A stretch of DNA of 64,000 nt from Paludisphaera rhizosphaerae (GTDB lineage Bacteria > Planctomycetota > Planctomycetia > Isosphaerales > Isosphaeraceae): contig NZ_JAALCR010000030.1 of NCBI RefSeq assembly GCF_011065895.1, positions 1 through 64,000 of the forward strand. The letters run 5' to 3'. Numbering within the stretch: the stretch's first letter is position 1; each line of letters starts with the position of its first letter. Position numbers and translations under genes: made by a program. Below the pieces are notes generated by a model that was not told the DNA's origin, did not search any database, and saw nothing but the letters and a program-made list of their open reading frames with translations. This document shows, one piece after another, positions 56,176 through 64,000 of the stretch.

Positions 56176-57993
56176 ATGCCTAAGGCCAAGGGGGCGATTC
56201 TTCGCCTGGCCCTCGTCGGGTGGCTCGGACTGACGGGCCTCGGAGCGTGCGCGAATCTCGCCGCCGCCGCGACCCCGCCGGAGCAGGTGCTCCCCGACTC
56301 GACCCTGTTCTTCCTCAAGATCAACGACGTCGCCAAGTTCCGGGAGGCCTTCCGCGGCACCTCCTACGGCCGGCTTTGGAACGACCCGGCTCTGGCCGAC
56401 CTCCGCGCCGACCTGGCCGAGAAGATCAAGCCCACCAGCGACGCCATGAAGGACAGGGTGGGCGTCACCCTGGCCGAGCTGGCCGAGCTGCCCAAGGGCG
56501 CGGTGGCGATCGCCGGCATCGCCGGCGGCGACGACGCCAAGCCGTCGATCACCCTGGCCGTCATCGCCGACGCCGGCGCGAACGCGCCGAAGCTCGCCGA
56601 GGTGCTCACCCGCAGCACCAAGCAGGCGGAGCAGAGCGGGGCGAAAATCGCCATCGAGACCTTCAAGGGGAACCCGTTCCACGTCGTCACCCCGCCCCCC
56701 GACCCGGACAACGACGAGAAGACCCCGCCCCCGCCGCCGGTCGTCTGGACCTACTCCGGCCAGACCTTCTTCCTCGGCAGCGACGCCGCCGCGATCAAGG
56801 ACCTGGTGACCAACGCCGGCGGCCGCGGTTCGTCCTCCCTTGGCGCCGGCGAAGCCTTCGTCAAGACCCAGAACAAGATCGGCGGTCAGGCCGCTCAGGC
56901 GGTGTGGTTCGCCGACGTCGTCAAGCTGATCAAGTATTTCGCCAAGGCCGGCTCTCGCGGCAACGACGCTCAGGCCCAGCAGCTCGCCTTCCAGGTTCAG
57001 GCCCTCGGCCTCGACGGCCTGAAGTCGATCGGCGGCTCCCTGAACCTCGGCCAGGGCAACTACAACAGCGTGACCAAGACGTTCTTCAACGCCCCCGCCG
57101 GCGGCGTTAAGGGCCTCTTGAAGATCTTCTCCTTCCCGCCCGTCGCCATCCGCCCCGAGCCCTGGGTGCCGGCCACCGTCGCCAGCTACCAGGCCCTCTC
57201 GTGGGATCTGGACAACGCCTACAAGGCCATCGAGGAACTGGTCAACCAGTTCCAGCCGGGCATGCTCAACGTCCTTGAGCAGCAGCTCGTCGGCCCCGAC
57301 GGCGGCCAGCCGCTCTCCTTCCAGAAGGACCTGTTCGCCCCGCTCGGCCATCGGGTGACCATGATCAGCGACTTCAAGAAGCCGATCAAGGAAGACAGCC
57401 AGCGCGTGGTCATGTCCGTCGCCCTGAAGGACCCGAAGACCTTCCAGAAGACCCTCGACCGACTCATCGAGCTCTCCCACGCCTCGCCCAACAAGCGTGA
57501 GTTCCAGGGGGCGACGATCCTCGACTTCGAGCTCCCCGACATGCCCGCCCAGAACGGCGTGCAGCCGCAGCTCAAGGGCCCGGTCAGCGTGACCATCGCC
57601 AAGGACAGCCTCTTCGTCACCACCGACGCCGCCCTGCTGGAGCAGGTGCTCCGCCCCGGCATCGTCCCGCTCTCCGAAAGCCCCGAGTTCCAGACGGTCC
57701 TCAAGGAGCTTCCGGAGAAGGTCAGCGGCCTGACGTTCGTCCGCCCCGACGAACAGGCCCGCATCACCTACGACATGTTCAAGTCCGGCCGCTTCGAGCA
57801 GGCCATGAAGCAGGGGATGGCCGCCAGCCGCCCCAACCAGCCGGTCCCCGACATCCCGCAGCTCGTCGACCCGACCAAGCTCCCCGACTTCGAGATCTTC
57901 GCCAAGTACCTCACCCTCGGCGGCAGCTACAGCGTCATGGACGACGACGGCCTCGTCCAGACCGGCTTCAGCCTCCGCAAGGCCACGCCCTGA
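56176..57993 (+). CDS. Large secreted protein of unknown function
   Basis: The 605-aa product starts with a signal peptide (LRLALVGWLGLTGLGACANLAAA, with a possible lipobox near LGAC). The body has the pattern DSTLFFLKINDVAKFREAFRG, LPKGAVAIAGIAGG and GSYSVMDDDGLVQTGFSLRK at the end, reminiscent of DUF3352-like proteins with repeated alpha-beta units in which a strand is followed by a helix. A Pro-rich loop (TPPPPPVVW) lies near 190. Codons are extremely GC-ending, a sign of high expression or strong selection. A strong terminator follows. Confidence 0.8.
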   Translation: MPKAKGAILRLALVGWLGLTGLGACANLAAAATPPEQVLPDSTLFFLKINDVAKFREAFRGTSYGRLWNDPALADLRADLAEKIKPTSDAMKDRVGVTLAELAELPKGAVAIAGIAGGDDAKPSITLAVIADAGANAPKLAEVLTRSTKQAEQSGAKIAIETFKGNPFHVVTPPPDPDNDEKTPPPPPVVWTYSGQTFFLGSDAAAIKDLVTNAGGRGSSSLGAGEAFVKTQNKIGGQAAQAVWFADVVKLIKYFAKAGSRGNDAQAQQLAFQVQALGLDGLKSIGGSLNLGQGNYNSVTKTFFNAPAGGVKGLLKIFSFPPVAIRPEPWVPATVASYQALSWDLDNAYKAIEELVNQFQPGMLNVLEQQLVGPDGGQPLSFQKDLFAPLGHRVTMISDFKKPIKEDSQRVVMSVALKDPKTFQKTLDRLIELSHASPNKREFQGATILDFELPDMPAQNGVQPQLKGPVSVTIAKDSLFVTTDAALLEQVLRPGIVPLSESPEFQTVLKELPEKVSGLTFVRPDEQARITYDMFKSGRFEQAMKQGMAASRPNQPVPDIPQLVDPTKLPDFEIFAKYLTLGGSYSVMDDDGLVQTGFSLRKATP

Positions 57994-58023
57994 CGAGCGA
58001 CTGAAAGCCTCGGCATCAACCCC

Positions 58024-58055
58024 GAACGGCGAGCCGGACCTCCGGCTCGCCGTTC
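58024..58055. terminator. Strong bidirectional terminator hairpin
   Basis: GAACGGCGAGCCGGA (58024-58038) and TCCGGCTCGCCGTTC (58041-58055) are perfect 15-bp arms separated by two bases, between the convergent stops of the secreted-protein and MnmE-like genes. Confidence 0.9.
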
Positions 58056-58060
58056 GCGTT

Positions 58061-59140
58061 TCAGAGGCCTTTCAAGGTCCTTAGCCGTTCCAGGTGTTCC
58101 GTGCGAAACGGGACCGCGGCTCCCGGCGGGGGAGGATCGGGGACGAGCAAGCGGGCGACGGCCGCCGCCAGTTCGTCCAACCCCTCGCCGGTCTGGGCGG
58201 AGACGACCACGAACGGGATCCGGTCCCCAAAGACCTCCGCCGGCTCCCAGGCGGCGGTGAGGTCGGCCTTGCTGGCGATGACGAGGACGGGGCCTTCCGG
58301 CGGCCGGCGGTCGGCCTCGCTCAGGGGACGCGATCGGTCGAGGACGAGCAGCGTCAGGTCGGCCCGCTCCCGCTCGCGGAGGGCCCGATCGACGCCCGCC
58401 CGTTCGACCGAATCCTCGGCCTCGCGGACGCCCGCCGTGTCGACCAGTTCGACGGGCCAGCCGTCGAAGGCGGTCCGAACGGTGACGGCGTCGCGGGTCG
58501 TCCCGGGCGTCGCCGCCACGATCGCCCGGTCGTAGCCCGCGAGGGCGTTCAGCAGACGGCTCTTGCCGGCGTTCGGCTTCCCCGCAATCACCACCCGCCA
58601 GCCCGAGACCAGCCGCCGGCCGAATCGAGCACGCTCGATCAGAGCCTCGATGCGTGGCAGGGCTTCCACCGGGTTCCCCTCAATCGCCGCCATCTCGCGG
58701 TCGAGCGCCCCCTGGGCCTGCTCCAGCAGGATCTCGGCCGTACGCAGGGTCGACGCCTTCGCCAGGTCTTCCCAGGCCACCGCTCGGTACGGGTCGGGTT
58801 CGATGTCGCGGACGAACTCGGATGGCTCGACGAGTCGGCATCCCCGTTCCTGGAGCGCCTCGACGACCATCGCGATCGCCGCCGATCCCCCGTGGCACTG
58901 GACCTCCACGCCCGGCGGATCCCCTTCCAGCACCACAACGACGACCTCGTCCCCCAACCCCGCGCCGAGGCGGCCGAACCGGGGGCGGTTCGGGGGCGTC
59001 GCGGTCAGGCCTTCGCCGCGCATGGGAAGGAACGCGCCGTCGACCGCCTCCAACGCCCCAGCCCCCCAGACGCGCACGACGGCCACTGCGCCTCGGCCGG
59101 GCGGGGTCAGAATGCAGACTCTCGAGTCGATCGTCGCCAA
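58061..59140 (-). CDS. Short MnmE-like GTPase lacking the CIGK motif
   Basis: The 359-aa protein has the MnmE N-terminal folate-binding domain (CILTPPGRGAVAVVRVWG, VEVQCHGGSAAIAMVVEAL), a helical part and a GTPase domain with GKPNAGKSRLLNAL, ATPGTTRDAV, DTAGVREAED and SKADL. MnmE (with MnmG) modifies U34 of some tRNAs and usually is ~450 aa ending in CIGKFC/CxGK. This protein ends PFRTEHLERLRTLKGL and lacks the motif and much of the helical domain after the G domain. It is either a shortened functional form or a paralogue. Confidence 0.85.
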   Translation of the reverse strand: MATIDSRVCILTPPGRGAVAVVRVWGAGALEAVDGAFLPMRGEGLTATPPNRPRFGRLGAGLGDEVVVVVLEGDPPGVEVQCHGGSAAIAMVVEALQERGCRLVEPSEFVRDIEPDPYRAVAWEDLAKASTLRTAEILLEQAQGALDREMAAIEGNPVEALPRIEALIERARFGRRLVSGWRVVIAGKPNAGKSRLLNALAGYDRAIVAATPGTTRDAVTVRTAFDGWPVELVDTAGVREAEDSVERAGVDRALRERERADLTLLVLDRSRPLSEADRRPPEGPVLVIASKADLTAAWEPAEVFGDRIPFVVVSAQTGEGLDELAAAVARLLVPDPPPPGAAVPFRTEHLERLRTLKGL

Positions 59141-59224
59141 GCCGGCTTCCCCCTCCGCGCCGCGGGTTCATCGTGATAGAGTACCCCTTCGACCCGACGT
59201 CGAGGGCAGGAGCAAGGATCGCGC

Positions 59225-59707
59225 ATGGGGTACTGGCTGTTCAAGTCCGAGCCGGAATCGTACTCGTTCGCCGACCTGGAGCGAGACGGGACGACGGGGT
59301 GGAACGGGGTCCGAAACTTCCAGGCCCGGAACTTCCTGCGCGACTCCATCAAGGTCGGCGACGGCGTGCTGTTCTACCACTCGAACGCCGACCCGGCGGC
59401 CGTCGCGGGGATCGCCGAGGTCGTCGAGGCCGGGCATCCCGACCCTTCGGCCTTCGACCCGAAGTCCGACTACCACGACCCCAAGAGCAAGCCCGACGCC
59501 CCGACCTGGTTCCAGGTGACGATCAAGCCCGTCCAGGCTGTCGCGCCGCCGATCCCGCTGGCGAAGCTCCGCGATGTGGCCGCCCTGGCGAACATGGAAC
59601 TGCTCCGCAAGGGGAGCCGGCTCTCCGTCCAGCCCGTGACGGAGGCCGAGTGGAAGGCCGTCCTGGAACTGGCCGGGATCAAGCCGAAGAAGTCACGGAA
59701 AGGCTGA
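59225..59707 (+). CDS. EVE-domain protein
   Basis: The 160-aa protein is a stand-alone EVE domain (PUA-like): YWLFKSEPESYSFADLERDG, WNGVRNFQARNFLRD, VGDGVLFYHSNADPAAVAGIAEV and PTWFQVTIKPVQ. EVE proteins bind modified bases in DNA or RNA. The ATG is 84 bases from the divergent mnmE-like start. The gene for a VOC protein follows within 8 bases, so the two are likely co-transcribed. Confidence 0.93.
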   Translation: MGYWLFKSEPESYSFADLERDGTTGWNGVRNFQARNFLRDSIKVGDGVLFYHSNADPAAVAGIAEVVEAGHPDPSAFDPKSDYHDPKSKPDAPTWFQVTIKPVQAVAPPIPLAKLRDVAALANMELLRKGSRLSVQPVTEAEWKAVLELAGIKPKKSRKG

Positions 59708-59714
59708 GCGAGTC

Positions 59715-60098
59715 ATGTCCAAACTGGAGCACTTCGCGATCTACGCGGCCGACCTGGAAACCCTCAAGGACTTTTACGTCCAGCATCTGGGTCTGAAGAT
59801 CGCCCGAGTGGGCGGCGGCAACCCGCCCGGCGGCTACTTCCTCGCCGACGACCACGGCGGCGCGATCGAGATCATCGCCCGCCCCGCCGGCCAATCCAAC
59901 GCCAACCAGCGCTGGGTCTGCCATCTGGCCTTCTGGGTCGACGACGTCTTCGCCAAGAAGGCCGAGTTGGAGAAGCTCGGCATCGTCTTCGAGGCCGACA
60001 CCACGGCCGACGACGCCGAGATCAAAACCTGCTTCTTCGACGATCTCGAAGGCAACCGCTGCCAACTCGTCTGGCGTAGCAAGCCGCTGGTGGGTTGA
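59715..60098 (+). CDS. VOC-family (glyoxalase/dioxygenase fold) protein
   Basis: The 127-aa product shows a single VOC domain: KLEHFAIYAADLETLKDFYVQHLGLK at the N-terminus (metal-binding His at residue 5), and FFDDLEGNRCQLVWR at the C-terminus, where the usual metal Glu/His position (DPxGxxxE) is Gln-Leu-Val. Enzyme type is unknown. It follows the EVE gene by eight bases and converges with hicA. Confidence 0.9.
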   Translation: MSKLEHFAIYAADLETLKDFYVQHLGLKIARVGGGNPPGGYFLADDHGGAIEIIARPAGQSNANQRWVCHLAFWVDDVFAKKAELEKLGIVFEADTTADDAEIKTCFFDDLEGNRCQLVWRSKPLVG

Positions 60099-60106
60099 AC
60101 GCGCCG

Positions 60107-60352
60107 TCAGTCCCCGTAGAAATCGCGGTCCGACACGCCGTCCGCTTCCGTCAAACGAAACCTCCGGCGGCACTGCCGGACGTAAACGCGGGCAACCTCT
60201 TTCGAGGTCGTCGGCACCGGATAGGAGACCGTTCCTTCGGGGAACTTGCGGAAGAACAGCCAGTGCGATCCTTTGCCCCGGGATTCGTCGCACCCAACGT
60301 CGTACCGAGCCAGGATCGTACGAAGCTCTCTGGGCGTCAGCAGGCGTTCCAT
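60107..60352 (-). CDS. hicA: HicA-type toxin
   Basis: The 81-aa protein is HicA-like: LTPRELRTILARYDVGCDESRGKGSHWLFFR with the catalytic His in GKGSHWLF, followed by GTVSYPVPTTSKEVARVYVRQCRRRF. HicA is an mRNA-cleaving toxin of double-stranded RNA-binding fold. It lies nine bases downstream of the hicB stop, the reverse of the common hicA-first order. It is of full length. Confidence 0.9.
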   Translation of the reverse strand: MERLLTPRELRTILARYDVGCDESRGKGSHWLFFRKFPEGTVSYPVPTTSKEVARVYVRQCRRRFRLTEADGVSDRDFYGD

Positions 60353-60361
60353 GACCCTCCC

Positions 60362-60721
60362 TCAGACGACCGCCAGCTCGTCGCGGTCCACGTACTCGCG
60401 GCCGAGGATCTCGCCGACATCCCCGTCGATCCTCTTGAGAGTCTCCGCCGAAACGTCCATCTCGGCCGTGGCAACGTCTCGCCCCCGGGCGTACATCTCG
60501 AAGTACCGCCCCTCGGCCGGCGAGAAGAAATTCGCGGGATTGTCCCACTCCCGCGATGCTTCGAATTGGAGAGTCGTGGCGTCCCAGAGCGTGGCCATCG
60601 CCTCGCGCTTCGTCTCGCCGACCCCAACGAGATCGGTCTCCAGGCAATGCGCGACCCAGCTTTCGTCCTCGCGATAGAAGACGATGCGAAGCGACAGCCT
60701 GAGAGGTCCACCCTGTCGCAT
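60362..60721 (-). CDS. hicB: HicB-type antitoxin
   Basis: The 119-aa product has the HicB partial RNase H fold: IVFYREDESWVAHCLETDLVGVGETKREAMATLWDA. The family usually has a C-terminal DNA-binding domain, and the C-terminal ~40 residues (VSAETLKRIDGDVGEILGREYVDRDEL) may be a short form of it. It neutralises HicA and probably represses its own operon. It is encoded immediately upstream of hicA. Confidence 0.85.
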   Translation of the reverse strand: MRQGGPLRLSLRIVFYREDESWVAHCLETDLVGVGETKREAMATLWDATTLQFEASREWDNPANFFSPAEGRYFEMYARGRDVATAEMDVSAETLKRIDGDVGEILGREYVDRDELAVV

Positions 60722-60831
60722 GCGAGTACCTCCGAGAGTCCAATTCAGGCGACCTGAGAGTCTTCAAGGGATTCTACTCCCCGAACCGAGGACTGAGAAG
60801 CGGCGACGCCGACTGATGAATCTTCACACCG

Positions 60832-62298
60832 TCACCCCTTGATGACGCCGACCGGCCGGAGCCGGGCGACCTTCTTGGAGATGCCGGCCTTGTCCACGAC
60901 GTCGACGACGAGGTCGACGTCCTTGTAGGCGGCCGGCTGTTCTTCGGCCAGGCCCTTGTGGCCTCGAGCTTTCGCGATGATGCCGATGGCGTCCAGTTCC
61001 CGGTCGATCCGGCGGCCCTCGGCGAGCTTGACGGCGGCGGTGCGGCTCATCAGCCGGCCCGCGCCGTGGCAGCTCGTGCCGAAGGAGTGGATCATGCTCC
61101 CGGGCTGGCCGGCGAGAACCCAGCTCGCCGTTCCCATGCTGCCGGGGATGATGACGGGCTGGCCGATCTCGGCGTAGGCTTCAGGGATCTCCGGGTGGCC
61201 GGGCGGGAAGGCGCGAGTCGCCCCCTTGCGGTGGACGCAGACCTCCTTCCGGACGCCCTCGCCGACGTCGTGCTCCTCGAACTTGGCGATGTTGTGGGCC
61301 ACGTCGTACACCAGGTCCATCCCCAGCTTCTGCCACGACTTGCCGAAGACTTCGGCGAAGACCTCGCGGGCCTGGTGCGTGAGCAACTGGCGGTTGCACC
61401 AGGCGTAGTTGGCCGCCGCCCGCATCGCCCCCAGGTACGCCTGGCCCTCCGGGCTCCGTACCGGCGCGCAGGCGAGCTGCCAGTCTGGGAGCGTGAACCC
61501 GTACTTCTTCGGCGCGTCCTTGAACACGCCCAGGAAGTCGTCGCAGACCTGATACCCCAGCCCGCGCGATCCCGAGTGGATGAGCACCGTGATCTGCCCC
61601 TCGCGCAGGCCCATGACCTCGGCCGACTTCTCATCGAGCACGCGGTCGACGACCTGCACCTCCAGGAAGTGGTTGCCCGAGCCCAGCGTCCCGCACTGAT
61701 CCGCCCCGCGCATGATGGCCCGGTCGCTGACGCGGCCCGGGTCGGCGTTGTCGAGCCGGCCGCCGGCCTCGGCGAACTGGATGTCGCGCTCGGTCCCCCA
61801 GCCCTGGTCGACGACGTACTGGACGCCTTGCTCCATCAGCTTGACGAGCTGCGGCTTGGTGAACACGAACGCCCCGCGCTGGCCGACGCCCGTGGGGATG
61901 TCCCGGAAGAGCTTCTCGACCAGCGGCCGGATGCGGTCCTTGGCGTCCGACCATTGCAGGTCGGTGCGCAGCAGGCGGACGCCGCAGTTGATGTCGTAGC
62001 CGACGCCGCCGGGGGAGATCACGCCCCCTTCCTCGGGGTCGGTCGCCGCCACGCCGCCGATGCAGAAGCCGTACCCCCAGTGGATGTCGGGCATCGCCAA
62101 ACTGGCCTTCTGGATCCCCGGCAGCGTGGCGACGTTCGCCACCTGCTCAGGCCCCTGGTCGGCCTTGATGTGCCCGATCAGCGCGTCGTCGGCGAAGATC
62201 ATCCCGTCGACCCGCATGTCCTCGCGGTAGTCCTTGGGGATCCGGAACTGGAACGGCGATACCTGCTCCAGCGGCCCCATGTATCCAGGCTTCGCCAT
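60832..62298 (-). CDS. rtcB: RtcB-family RNA ligase
   Basis: RtcB joins 3'-phosphate or cyclic phosphate RNA ends to 5'-OH ends with GTP and Mn2+. The 488-aa protein has MPDIHWGYGFCIGGVAATD, GVGYDINCGVRLLRTD (metal Cys), GSGNHFLEVQVVD, VLIHSGSRGLGYQ, CVHRKGATRAFPP and SFGTSCHGAGRLMSR; the His of CHGAGR is the guanylated residue. All are intact. No rtcA or archease gene is adjacent. The frame is open for 16 more codons upstream, but an ATG after GAGAGG is the better start. Confidence 0.95.
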   Translation of the reverse strand: MAKPGYMGPLEQVSPFQFRIPKDYREDMRVDGMIFADDALIGHIKADQGPEQVANVATLPGIQKASLAMPDIHWGYGFCIGGVAATDPEEGGVISPGGVGYDINCGVRLLRTDLQWSDAKDRIRPLVEKLFRDIPTGVGQRGAFVFTKPQLVKLMEQGVQYVVDQGWGTERDIQFAEAGGRLDNADPGRVSDRAIMRGADQCGTLGSGNHFLEVQVVDRVLDEKSAEVMGLREGQITVLIHSGSRGLGYQVCDDFLGVFKDAPKKYGFTLPDWQLACAPVRSPEGQAYLGAMRAAANYAWCNRQLLTHQAREVFAEVFGKSWQKLGMDLVYDVAHNIAKFEEHDVGEGVRKEVCVHRKGATRAFPPGHPEIPEAYAEIGQPVIIPGSMGTASWVLAGQPGSMIHSFGTSCHGAGRLMSRTAAVKLAEGRRIDRELDAIGIIAKARGHKGLAEEQPAAYKDVDLVVDVVDKAGISKKVARLRPVGVIKG

Positions 62299-62405
62299 CG
62301 TCGCACCTCTCCCATCCCATCCGTCGGATGAGACGCCAATGTTCAAACCTCGATTTCGTCAGGTCACGGACGCAGGCCGATCACCACGGGTTCGGGGAAA
62401 TCAGG

Positions 62406-64000
<1,595 letters not shown>

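Overview
The window looks like chromosomal DNA of a high-GC planctomycete, most probably of the Isosphaeraceae (Paludisphaera/Singulisphaera-like). The basis is high GC with strongly GC-ending codons, a DUF1559 pilin-like protein with an N-terminal GFTLIE prepilin motif, a secreted sulfatase, a PEP-CTERM metalloprotease, lipid A genes (lpxB, lpxD, lpxI), an S41 protease, several planctomycete-type secreted proteins of unknown function, and dispersed intergenic palindromes. No rRNA, tRNA or CRISPR array was seen. Most genes are on the minus strand. The genus is an inference.

Layout. 0-4.2 kb: an ATP-grasp glutathionylspermidine-synthase-like protein, an ABC exporter-like fusion with an eroded ATPase domain, and an HExxH peptidase. 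4.7-13.7 kb: lpxI-lpxD, a HAD phosphatase, tsaD coupled to an S41 protease, a DUF255 thioredoxin-fold protein and an FkbM methyltransferase. 13.7-14.7 kb: gene-poor, with coding debris. 14.7-19.8 kb: an exported deaminase, two 75-aa proteins, a divergent CsrA, a Tat-exported phosphoesterase, a CYTH protein and lpxB. 19.9-22.2 kb: a PAS-AAA+-Fis regulator and a LexA/CI-like regulator lacking the catalytic dyad.

22.6-29.3 kb is the best-defined pathway: sufR-sufC-sufB-sufD-sulfurtransferase-sufE-Rieske-sufT, transcribed leftward. It would build Fe-S clusters under the control of a cluster-sensing repressor. A rhodanese sits where the cysteine desulfurase sufS is usually found. 29.7-32.7 kb: sulfatase and DUF1559 protein. 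32.7-33.7 kb: repeat-rich spacer. 33.7-44 kb: a cytidylate-kinase-like protein, a glucosamine-6-phosphate deaminase-like protein, an FAH-family enzyme, a PEP-CTERM protease, a TPR lipoprotein, a signalling cluster (histidine kinase without the phosphoacceptor His, BON protein, ANTAR response regulator), a MaoC dehydratase and guaA.

44.2-49.7 kb is accessory: an ECF sigma factor translationally coupled to a membrane protein, a GC-poor stretch, a large serine recombinase with a DUF7674-type gene starting inside its 3' end, and a short HNH nuclease with a coupled partner. 49.7-64 kb returns to housekeeping: proC-coaX-obg-rpmA, queC, an HtrA-like protease, a large secreted protein, a short MnmE-like GTPase lacking the C-terminal CIGK motif, EVE and VOC proteins, a hicB-hicA toxin-antitoxin pair, rtcB and the 3' part of a uvrA gene that runs off the window.

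A recurring theme is protein families whose catalytic or contact residues have been replaced (ABC ATPase, CsrA, S24-type repressor, histidine kinase, AAA+ activator, MnmE). No single locus is clearly a new system. The best candidates for new biology are the recombinase/DUF7674/HNH block, the non-cleavable repressor beside the AAA+ regulator, and the degenerate ABC transporter.
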